NCBI RefSeq assembly: GCF_003313325.1
Contig: NZ_QMHQ01000002.1
Span: 248,001 to 312,000, forward strand
Direction: 5' to 3'
Source: Pedobacter namyangjuensis
GTDB taxonomy: Bacteria; Bacteroidota; Bacteroidia; Sphingobacteriales; Sphingobacteriaceae
DNA length: 64,000 bases
The notes beneath the pieces are model-generated. The model was not told where the DNA came from, ran no database searches, and saw only the letters and a program-made list of their open reading frames with translations. This document shows, piece by piece, positions 34,914 to 42,620 of the stretch (its first letter is position 1; every line of letters begins with the position of its first letter). The translations under genes and the position numbers were made by a program.

Positions 34914-35522
34914 ATGCCAAACCTTCCGCTATTTCCGCTTTTCTATCTGCCTCCGGTAGCTTATTTCTCTAAATTAAAAGAACACAACTTCAACATCACA
35001 ATCGAGAAGCACGAGCATTTTATAAAGCAAACCTATAGAAACAGAGTTAAAATAGCTTCTCCAGATGGTATTTTAGATTTAACAATTCCAGTTGTAAAAG
35101 GCTCAAAAGTGCATACTCCCGTTAAAGACGTTAAAATAAGTTACGACTTTAAATGGCAACGCCTGCATTGGCTAAGTATGCAAACTTGTTACCGTAGTTC
35201 TGCATATTTTGAGTATTACGAAGATGGCTTGGCCTATTTTTACGAAAAGAAATTCGACTTTTTATTCGACTACAATTTAGAGTTGCTTCATTGGCTTTTT
35301 AAACAACTTAAAATTAATGCGCAAATAAATTTTAGCGATGAATATTTTAAAGAATTAACTGAAGGAGTAGACCTTAGGAATAGCTTTGCTAAAAATGAAA
35401 ATAATTTGGTAGAAACGAAAAACTACTTTCAAGTGTTTAGCGATAGAAACGAATTTATCCCTAACCTAAGTATTGTAGATTTACTTTTTAACCAAGGTCC
35501 GCAATCAAAAATTTATTTTTAG
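34914..35522 (+). CDS. WbqC-like family protein
   Basis: 202-aa cytoplasmic protein of the WbqC family. It begins with LPLFPLFYLPPVAYFSKL, followed by KQTYRNRVKIASPDGILDLTIPV, DFKWQRLHWLSMQTCYRSSAYFEYY and FDFLFDYNLELLHWLF, all typical of the family. WbqC proteins are often near O-antigen genes, and the family has been suggested to act in sugar or lipid modification, but no activity is established. It lies 3 bases before corA in the same direction and is likely co-transcribed. Only the family assignment is supported. Confidence 0.8.
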   Translation: MPNLPLFPLFYLPPVAYFSKLKEHNFNITIEKHEHFIKQTYRNRVKIASPDGILDLTIPVVKGSKVHTPVKDVKISYDFKWQRLHWLSMQTCYRSSAYFEYYEDGLAYFYEKKFDFLFDYNLELLHWLFKQLKINAQINFSDEYFKELTEGVDLRNSFAKNENNLVETKNYFQVFSDRNEFIPNLSIVDLLFNQGPQSKIYF

Positions 35523-35525
35523 AAA

Positions 35526-36644
35526 ATGGCCAAACCGCGTAAACATAAACACAAAAAACATAACTACACTATTCCTTTACCGGGTAGTAGCCCTGGTTTA
35601 GTTTACATAGATGAGCATTCGCTTAAGCCAATAATAAAGCTGCATGCTTATAATCCTGATGTTTATGAAGTAACAGAGCTTTCGGACATAAACAAACTGA
35701 AACAACTTATTACTGACGATGCCAAAACCTATTGGGTAGAAATTAAAGGCTTCGACTCTTTAAAGATGTTCGAAATTTTAAATGAAGAATTCGGCATTAA
35801 TAAATTGGTTTTAGAAGATATTACCAGAACCTATCAGCGACCGAAATATGAAGAGTATGGAAGTTATGATTTCGCCGTTAGCCGGATGTTATATCTTGAT
35901 GAGGAAAATTCATTAGAAAATGAGCAACTTTCTTTTGTGCTTACTAAAAACGCACTTTTTACCTTTCAGGATAAATACGAAGATTGCTTAGATGCGGTAA
36001 GAAAAAGGCTAGAAATAGGTAAGGGAACGATAAGAACCGGAGGAAGCAGCTATTTAATGTATGCCTTAATGGATATGATTGTAGATGAGTATTTCTCGGT
36101 TTTAGGCTTTTGGAGTGGCGAATTAGATGATATTGAAGATAGACTTTTGGATAAGCCAGAACGCTCTATTATGTTTGACACACAATCCATTAAGCGCCAG
36201 TTAATTACAGTTAGGCGTATTGCTTGGCCAGAAAGAGACAAAATGAATGACATGTTGCGTTCAGATAGTCCGTTAATTACTGATCAGACCAAGATGTTTT
36301 TAAGAGATGCCTACGATCATTGCATACAGATAATTGATATGGTAGAGTCGCTTAAAGAGATTTCTGCAAGTAACATCGATATGTATCTATCAATCATCAG
36401 TAACAGAATGAACGAAATTATGAAGGTTTTAACAATCATTTCGTCAATATTTATTCCATTAACTTTTATTGCAGGTATTTATGGAATGAATTTTAGTAGG
36501 GAAGATCCAGTTACTGGCAAAGTATTACCGCAAAATATGCCAGAACTATATCAGGAACATGGTTACCTGTATACTATGATTGTTATGGGTATAATTGCTG
36601 TGGTTCAAGTAGTTTATTTTTGGCGTAAAGGATGGTTTAAGTAA
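35526..36644 (+). CDS. corA: CorA-type Mg2+/Co2+ transporter
   Basis: 372-aa inner-membrane channel for magnesium, also able to carry cobalt. The large N-terminal cytoplasmic domain (about 1-305) has VLEDITRTYQRPKYEEYG and long helices. Two C-terminal transmembrane helices follow, with the selectivity motif YGMNF at the end of the first (about 318-322) and the helix LYTMIVMGIIAVVQVVYFW at the end. A conspicuous His/Lys-rich start (KPRKHKHKKHNY, about 3-14) is not typical and could bind metal or nucleotide. It starts 3 bases after the WbqC-like gene. A second Mg2+ transporter, mgtE, follows after a 200-base spacer. Confidence 0.93.
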   Translation: MAKPRKHKHKKHNYTIPLPGSSPGLVYIDEHSLKPIIKLHAYNPDVYEVTELSDINKLKQLITDDAKTYWVEIKGFDSLKMFEILNEEFGINKLVLEDITRTYQRPKYEEYGSYDFAVSRMLYLDEENSLENEQLSFVLTKNALFTFQDKYEDCLDAVRKRLEIGKGTIRTGGSSYLMYALMDMIVDEYFSVLGFWSGELDDIEDRLLDKPERSIMFDTQSIKRQLITVRRIAWPERDKMNDMLRSDSPLITDQTKMFLRDAYDHCIQIIDMVESLKEISASNIDMYLSIISNRMNEIMKVLTIISSIFIPLTFIAGIYGMNFSREDPVTGKVLPQNMPELYQEHGYLYTMIVMGIIAVVQVVYFWRKGWFK

Positions 36645-36845
36645 CTTTTTTGAAAAGCACTAGTTGTGCTACTATAAAAAGTCCCGTCCCGCTATTGTTG
36701 CTGCCATAAAAAATGGCATTCACGCTATCGGGTTTAGTTCACTCAAGTTTATCGTCAAAAACCGGCATCAAGCCTTGCTACAAAATAAATCAAAGCCTAA
36801 ACACATTTTAGCGTCCCAACATCAAATTATTTTTAACTTAGCGCA
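36645..36845. other. Spacer between corA and mgtE with repeat fragment
   Basis: 201 bases without a credible gene. Positions 36680-36760 (GTCCCGTCCCGCTATTG... then GCTATCGGGTTTAGTTCACT) resemble the interspersed-repeat fragments near 5515 and 10545. I looked for a magnesium-sensing leader element and saw no recognisable structure. Confidence 0.35.
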
Positions 36846-38195
36846 ATGCAATCTTTTGACTTTGATAAAACTGATATTTCAAAAATAAAGCAAGCTATAA
36901 GTGGCAATGATGAGCTACTTAAAGCTACGCTTGCAGAATATCATGCTTCAGAAATTGCGATACTTTTTGAAAGTATAAGTAGCGATGATAGGGAAAGAAT
37001 CATCAATTTGCTCGACGTTGAAACTGCATCGGAAGTAATTTCTGAAATGCATGAAGAAACTCACCCAGAAGAGTTACTGTTTCAATTGCATCCAGATAAA
37101 CGTACCGAAATTGTTGAAGAACTTGATTATGATGATGCGACCGACATTATCTCTCAGCTAGACGAGCACGAACAGAAAGAAATTTTAGAAGAATTAAGTG
37201 ACGATGATGCTTCGAGCATTAGAAACTTAATGAGCTATGAAGAGGATTCTGCCGGTGGTTTGATGAATACGCAATTTATTAGCATCAACCTAAATCTCAC
37301 CAAAAAAGATGCTATTGATGAAATTATTAGACAAAGCGAAGAAATTGAAGAGTTTTATACCGTAAACGTTGTTGATGATTTTAACGTTTTTAAAGGTATT
37401 GTTTCTTTAAAGGATATTATAAAGGCTAAAGGTAATGCCAAAATTACCGAAATGGTTAATCCAGATGCGGTATTTGTTAAAGCGGATACCGATCAGGAAG
37501 AGGTAGCAAAACTAATTTCCCAATATAATCTAACCAGTATACCCGTGGTAGATAACGAAATGCGGCTATTGGGTCGCGTTACGTTTGATGACGTTATAGA
37601 TGTTTTAGAAGAGGAGAATACAGAAGATATATTAAAAATTTCTGGTGTATCTGAAGATGAGGAACTAAGCGGTAACTGGGTAGAAGCTGTAAAATCTCGT
37701 TTGCCGTGGCTAATAATAAATCTTGCAACAGCATTTCTAGCTTCTGCGGTAATTAGGCACTATGAATCAACATTAGATTCTTTAGCCGTACTGTCTGCTT
37801 ACATGGTAATTATTGCTGGTATGGGTGGTAATGCAGCAACGCAGGCACTGGCAGTAACGGTAAGGCGTATTTCTTTATACGATTTAACGGATAACCAAGC
37901 CTACCGAACTGTATTAAAAGAATTTACTGTAGGTTTAATTAACGGGGCAGTTACGGGATTAATCGTGTTAGTTTTTGCTTACTTTTTTGATTCTAACTTT
38001 ATGTTAGGCTTAGTTATATTTTTAGCTATGACGGGAAATTTGGTCATCGCCGGCATTACAGGATCGAGTATTCCGCTAATATTAAAAAGGGTAGGCATCG
38101 ATCCCGCAATTGCATCATCTATCATTATAACAACATTTACAGATGTTTTCGGCTTTTTACTTTTGTTAGGCTTGGCAAGCAAGTTATTGCTTTAA
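36846..38195 (+). CDS. mgtE: MgtE-type Mg2+ transporter
   Basis: 449-aa homodimeric magnesium channel. The superhelical acidic N-domain (about 15-130) has LHPDKRTEIVEELDYDDATDI and EQKEILEELSDDDASSI repeats. Two CBS domains follow (about 135-255, with SIPVVDNEMRLLGRVTFDDVIDVLEEE), which sense intracellular Mg2+. Five transmembrane helices complete it (about 285-449), including GMGGNAATQALAVTVRRI, a family hallmark at the pore. The acidic N- and CBS domains close the channel at high Mg2+. It lies downstream of corA, giving two Mg2+ import routes of different type side by side. It is convergent with the Ohr gene. Confidence 0.95.
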   Translation: MQSFDFDKTDISKIKQAISGNDELLKATLAEYHASEIAILFESISSDDRERIINLLDVETASEVISEMHEETHPEELLFQLHPDKRTEIVEELDYDDATDIISQLDEHEQKEILEELSDDDASSIRNLMSYEEDSAGGLMNTQFISINLNLTKKDAIDEIIRQSEEIEEFYTVNVVDDFNVFKGIVSLKDIIKAKGNAKITEMVNPDAVFVKADTDQEEVAKLISQYNLTSIPVVDNEMRLLGRVTFDDVIDVLEEENTEDILKISGVSEDEELSGNWVEAVKSRLPWLIINLATAFLASAVIRHYESTLDSLAVLSAYMVIIAGMGGNAATQALAVTVRRISLYDLTDNQAYRTVLKEFTVGLINGAVTGLIVLVFAYFFDSNFMLGLVIFLAMTGNLVIAGITGSSIPLILKRVGIDPAIASSIIITTFTDVFGFLLLLGLASKLLL

Positions 38196-38198
38196 AAC

Positions 38199-38609
38199 TT
38201 AAACTGCAGAAACTCTAACTTCAATATTCCCTTTTACTGCTTTAGAATACGGACAGGTTTTATGGGCCATTTCGGCAATACGTTGTGTTTCGTCGTGCCC
38301 CAATCCTGGAATATGAATATCTAATTCTGCAGACAAAGCAAACGCTTTACCATCTTCATTAAATGATACTTGTACATTCACTGTAGCCTCACTGGCGTCA
38401 ATCCCTTCGTGATCTGCAACACTTCCCAACGCTCCCAAATAACAAGCTCCCCAAGCTGCTGCAAATAATTGTTCAGGATTTGAAGCGCCGCCTTGGCCGC
38501 CCATTTCTTTAGGTCGTCTTAATTCAATATCTAAAATACCGTCGCTTGATTTTACATGACCATCTCGTCCGCCAGTGGCAATTACACTAGCTGTATATAA
38601 TTTTTCCAT
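38199..38609 (-). CDS. Organic hydroperoxide resistance protein (Ohr/OsmC family)
   Basis: 136-aa thiol peroxidase that reduces organic peroxides. The Ohr-type motif pair is seen: the first Cys lies in AAAWGACYLGAL (about 49-60) and the second in HKTCPYSKAVKGN (about 115-127). The N-terminal VIATGGRDGHVKSSDG and LRRPKEMGGQGGASNPEQLFA segments match Ohr rather than OsmC. The enzyme is regenerated by lipoylated proteins in characterised Ohr members. It is usually induced by peroxide through OhrR, but no ohrR gene is present nearby. Divergent from the large adhesin gene. Confidence 0.92.
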   Translation of the reverse strand: MEKLYTASVIATGGRDGHVKSSDGILDIELRRPKEMGGQGGASNPEQLFAAAWGACYLGALGSVADHEGIDASEATVNVQVSFNEDGKAFALSAELDIHIPGLGHDETQRIAEMAHKTCPYSKAVKGNIEVRVSAV

Positions 38610-38753
38610 TTTCTATTCCTATTAGTTTTACCATTTAACAAACCAATAGTTAAAATGTTTAATTGAGACATTATATCGAATGTTTTATTCTGAAATAATT
38701 TTGATAATTAAGAAAATTATTTTTAGAATTACCTATTCAATCTCCCAATTGAA

Positions 38754-41168
38754 ATGCCTAAATTGTTTTGTTTGTTCCTTATTTCAATATTTATTGGAGT
38801 AGGTTTCTCGGTAGCCCAAACTTGCCCGGATAATATCGGGTTTGAGAAAGGTGATTTTAGTAAATGGCAGTCATTTGCTGGCTCCGTAACTTTAGATGCG
38901 GCTGGAGCTAATCTTGTAACTGTTGGCAAAATAACTCCTATTAATGGCCGACATACAATTATTAGCAAGAAAACAGAAAAGGATTATTACGGCGGTTTTT
39001 CGACAATTTCTCCCAATGGAAGTAATTATGCGGTTAAGTTAGGTGATGACGGAACGGGTAAGCAGGCAGAACGACTGACGTATACCATCGAAGTTCCGGC
39101 AAATGCCGAAAATTTTGGAATAACTTACCAGTATGCGGTTGTATTCGAAAATCCGCCAGGACATAGCCATAGCCAACAAGCCAGGTTTACTGCAAACGTT
39201 TTAGACCTATCCACCAATAATTATATAAAATGTGCTTCGTTCGAGTATGTTGCTACATCTAATCTCCCTGGCTTTAAGCAATCTCCTGTAAAAGAAGGAG
39301 TATTGTATAAAGATTGGACTTCTGTTTTTATTAATTTAAGCGACTACAAGGGGAAAACGATTGTACTCGAATTTACAACCGCAGATTGTGCACTAAGTGG
39401 CCATTTTGGTTATGCTTATGTAGATGTAATTGAAAATTGTCATGACATTATTCAGGGAAATTCGTACTGCGATTCATCCAATGAAATTAATTTAACCGGT
39501 CCTGCAGGTTACGAAAAGTACCTTTGGTATAACGAAGATAGATCTGTTAAATACGGAGAAGGGGAGAAACTGGTTGTTAAACCAGCCTTGCAACCAGGCA
39601 AAAAGGTTTTGTTAGACCTAATTCCGTACGAAGGTTTTGGTTGTAAAAACACTGTTTTTACTGTCATAAAGAACGAAAATTTCGATTTCCAGTTGCTAGC
39701 TAAAACAACTATTTGCGAAGGTTCATCGATTGATTTAACTACAGATAAAATTCTACTAAATAAATCTATCTCAACTACATATCAATTCTACGCAAACGAA
39801 CTTTTAACTACGCTTGTTCCCGAACCAAATAAAATCGACAAGCCAGGTAGGTACTTTATAAAAGCAATTGGAGCTAACGGCTGTAGCCAAGTAAAATTTA
39901 TAGATATAATTTTAAATGAAAGTTTAAAAGCTGAGGTGCTTGCAAGTATTAATAGTTGCGATAATAGCCCTATAGATTTAACATCGCACCTTGTGCAAAA
40001 AAATGTGCCTAGTGGAGTGAAGGTTAGGTATTTTGAAAACATAGAACTAACGAAAGCAGTTACAGATCCAAAATCAATTAATAAAAACGGAACTTATTAT
40101 ATACAATTTGAAAATGAAACCTGTACGCTCATTAAAACAGTAATGGTACAAATTTTTGATAAACCGGTTCTGAAAATAACTAATCCTGCTTTAGCCTGCA
40201 ATACACAAACTATAGACATTACCGATAAAAAATACAAGGTTGGTAGTGATGAAGATTTAACCTTTTCTTATTTCAAGGACGATAGTTTTAAGATAATATT
40301 AGATAACCCGAGCTCGGTAGACCAGACTGGATACTATTACATCATTGCGAAGAATAAAAATGGTTGTATTGTTTCTAATAAAATCTATGTTGAATTTGTT
40401 TCGTTTCCTGTTTTAGTTGTCAAAAATCCTGTGGCAGTTTGCGCACCAAATAAAGTTGATTTAACTAATAAAGGGTTATACGAAGGCTCAACAGAAGCAT
40501 TAAATTTCTCATTTGTTGATAAATTAACGGGTCTAAAAGTTCAAAATCCCAACGCAATAGTCAGTAGCGGAACTTTTATTATAACCGCCACAAACATCGC
40601 TGGCTGTAGCGTATCAAAAGAGATTACTACAACCGTAAATCAGAAACCAAGCATTGTTATAAACCAGCCAAGTAAGGCATTTATTGGTCAAACTATTGAT
40701 TTAACCTCGCCTTTGGTAACAAAAGGAAGCACTCACTTTACTAAAGTTGGTTATTGGTTTGATGATAAAATGCGAAACAAACTTGATAATCCTGATAAGA
40801 TTACAAAGTCTGGTAAATATTATATTTCATTAAGTAACCTTAGCGGTTGCGATGTAGTAGGAGAGGTTGAGGTAGAATTAGTTTCTGAACCGAAAATTAT
40901 AGTTCCTACAGCGTTTACACCATTAAAATCAACGAATAATAAACTTTTTCCTTTTATAGATGGCATTCAAAAACTAGTTAGTTTCAGAGTTTATAATAAA
41001 TGGGGAAATTTGGTTTACGAAACAAGTAGTGCCAAGGACAGTGACGGGTGGGATGGAACCTATAAAAATAATTTGCAACCTTTTGAAACCTACAGTTGGT
41101 TTGCCGAAGGTATTAGCAGAATTGGTAAGACCTTTACGAATAAAGGCAAAACAGTTTTGATTCCTTAA
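38754..41168 (+). CDS. Type IX-secreted adhesin with gliding-type C-terminal domain
   Basis: 804-aa secreted protein. A signal peptide (1-21, ending VAQ) is followed by a putative adhesion domain (about 22-230) beginning CPDNIGFEKGDFSKWQSF and containing GYAYVDVIENC. Five tandem repeats of about 80 residues follow (about 310-713). Each has a Cys, an IDLT/VDLT motif, a central NP..I or DP..I turn and a GxYYI...NGC end; they are probably Ig-like. The C-terminal 91 residues (from Lys714: IIVPTAFTP, FRVYNKWGNLVYET, GWDGTYKN) are the CHU_C/type B sorting domain recognised by the type IX secretion system. The fifth repeat has lost its first Cys. The downstream PorP/SprF gene is the usual partner of such proteins. 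The binding target is unknown. Confidence 0.9.
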   Translation: MPKLFCLFLISIFIGVGFSVAQTCPDNIGFEKGDFSKWQSFAGSVTLDAAGANLVTVGKITPINGRHTIISKKTEKDYYGGFSTISPNGSNYAVKLGDDGTGKQAERLTYTIEVPANAENFGITYQYAVVFENPPGHSHSQQARFTANVLDLSTNNYIKCASFEYVATSNLPGFKQSPVKEGVLYKDWTSVFINLSDYKGKTIVLEFTTADCALSGHFGYAYVDVIENCHDIIQGNSYCDSSNEINLTGPAGYEKYLWYNEDRSVKYGEGEKLVVKPALQPGKKVLLDLIPYEGFGCKNTVFTVIKNENFDFQLLAKTTICEGSSIDLTTDKILLNKSISTTYQFYANELLTTLVPEPNKIDKPGRYFIKAIGANGCSQVKFIDIILNESLKAEVLASINSCDNSPIDLTSHLVQKNVPSGVKVRYFENIELTKAVTDPKSINKNGTYYIQFENETCTLIKTVMVQIFDKPVLKITNPALACNTQTIDITDKKYKVGSDEDLTFSYFKDDSFKIILDNPSSVDQTGYYYIIAKNKNGCIVSNKIYVEFVSFPVLVVKNPVAVCAPNKVDLTNKGLYEGSTEALNFSFVDKLTGLKVQNPNAIVSSGTFIITATNIAGCSVSKEITTTVNQKPSIVINQPSKAFIGQTIDLTSPLVTKGSTHFTKVGYWFDDKMRNKLDNPDKITKSGKYYISLSNLSGCDVVGEVEVELVSEPKIIVPTAFTPLKSTNNKLFPFIDGIQKLVSFRVYNKWGNLVYETSSAKDSDGWDGTYKNNLQPFETYSWFAEGISRIGKTFTNKGKTVLIP

Positions 41169-41194
41169 AATGTGCGCCAATAAAACCTGCTAAC

Positions 41195-42181
41195 GTGAAA
41201 AAACTATTAATTTTTGTTTGTTTGCTCATTTGTAAAAATTCTTTTGGGCAAGATCCAAAGTTCTCTCAATATTTTGCTTCGCCGTTAACGCTCAATCCAG
41301 CCTTAACAGGATATTTTGAAGGCAAATATCGTGCAGCCGTTAATGTTAGGCAACAATGGGCCAATGTGGGTGACTCTTATAATACCTATAGTGCTTCCGC
41401 CGAAATCAAACTACAAGATGAATACTATTACGATGACATTTTTAGTATTGGCCTAAGCGGACTTTTCGACGAATCTTTTAATAAAGTTTTAAAGTCTAAT
41501 CATTTTGGGATTAGTATGTCGTACTATAAATATCTCGATCCAGATCATACATTTAAAATAGCTCTAGCACCTCAAATATCTTACGTTACAAAAGCTTTGG
41601 ATTATGATGCTTTAACAGTTGCATCTCAGTTTGAAAATGGTTCCTTTAATATGGCTTTACCTAATTATTTAGATTTAAGGAGTGATAGATTATCATATCT
41701 GGATTTTAATGTTGGTGCAAATTTGGCATTATCTACCGATAAAGTTTCGGCCTCTGCAGGCTACGCTGCGTTCCATTTAACTAGGCCAGAACAATCTGTT
41801 TTAGGAGATGTAAGAGTAAAACAACCACTACGGCACACTATTAATCTGAGTTTCAGGTATCTTTCTAACGACTTGATAGAGGTTAATTTTGGTGCCCATT
41901 ACATGAAACAAGGGAAAAGTACAGATAATATTTTTGGTAGCGTTATAGGTTTCAAACCGTCTTATGATAGCGGCGTAAAATTAAATGCAGGCCTATGGTA
42001 TAAATCTAACGAGAAAATGTTCTTTCCGTACGTGGGCTTCGACTTAGCAAATATTTCAATGGGACTTAATTATTCTGTAATAGCAAATAAAATAGCGCAT
42101 TACCAACCCAGAACTTTCGAACTTTCGTTAATACTTAGAGATAAAGACTTTATCAAATTTAAAAACACCTGTAAATTTTAA
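41195..42181 (+). CDS. PorP/SprF-family type IX secretion outer membrane protein
   Basis: 328-aa outer-membrane beta-barrel of the PorP/SprF family. It has a signal peptide (about 1-19, ending NSFGQ), then DPKFSQYFASPLTLNPALTG (about 20-39), the family hallmark, and RAAVNVRQQWANVG. Amphipathic strands follow to the C-terminus. These proteins help secrete or anchor a specific type IX substrate, such as SprB-type adhesins, and usually lie next to it. That supports pairing with the adhesin at 38754-41168, 26 bases upstream. The start codon is GTG. A small exported protein gene follows after one base. Confidence 0.9.
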   Translation: MKKLLIFVCLLICKNSFGQDPKFSQYFASPLTLNPALTGYFEGKYRAAVNVRQQWANVGDSYNTYSASAEIKLQDEYYYDDIFSIGLSGLFDESFNKVLKSNHFGISMSYYKYLDPDHTFKIALAPQISYVTKALDYDALTVASQFENGSFNMALPNYLDLRSDRLSYLDFNVGANLALSTDKVSASAGYAAFHLTRPEQSVLGDVRVKQPLRHTINLSFRYLSNDLIEVNFGAHYMKQGKSTDNIFGSVIGFKPSYDSGVKLNAGLWYKSNEKMFFPYVGFDLANISMGLNYSVIANKIAHYQPRTFELSLILRDKDFIKFKNTCKF

Positions 42182-42182
42182 T

Positions 42183-42620
42183 ATGAAAAAATATATACCT
42201 TATCTATTGTTTTGCCTTTGTGTATTTTCTATAGCATTTATTAAAAATGAACGCATAAATATAGATTATCAATATCAACGAAATGGCGGAACCTATAATG
42301 CATACACGGTTTTTTTAGTTAATGACGGCAAAAAATCATCTTATGAATTTGAACTTGTTAGCAATACAGCATTGGAGAAGATCAGTTCGATAATGATAAG
42401 ACAACAAGAAAAAGCCTATAAAATTAATTACGAACTAGTTAACAGACCTTTTTTAAGTGATGATAAAAATCTAAAAAGTATTACTGTGAAACTTAACTTA
42501 GATAAAGTTTTAGCTAATGCAACAAAATGCGATGGCTTTATTGTTTTCAACTTAAACAATGGAGATAAAATTGAATTGCCAATTTTGCCTTGTAAAATAA
42601 AAGAGGCGAGTAAAAGTTAG
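42183..42620 (+). CDS. Small exported protein of unknown function
   Basis: 145-aa protein with an N-terminal hydrophobic segment (about 4-20), a signal peptide or membrane anchor. The rest looks like a beta-rich periplasmic domain (IDYQYQRNGGTYNAYTVFLV, then YEFELVSNTALEKI). I do not recognise a family. There are two Cys in the mature part (near KCDGFIV and LPCKI), which could form a disulfide. It starts one base after the PorP/SprF gene and is clearly co-transcribed with it, so it may be an accessory to secretion of the adhesin. It converges with the FUSC gene with a 4-base overlap. Confidence 0.6.
   Translation: MKKYIPYLLFCLCVFSIAFIKNERINIDYQYQRNGGTYNAYTVFLVNDGKKSSYEFELVSNTALEKISSIMIRQQEKAYKINYELVNRPFLSDDKNLKSITVKLNLDKVLANATKCDGFIVFNLNNGDKIELPILPCKIKEASKS

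Noticed and set aside
36645..36845. Mg2+ riboswitch before mgtE
   Set aside because: No M-box or ykoK-like structure was seen; the spacer looks like repeat debris.
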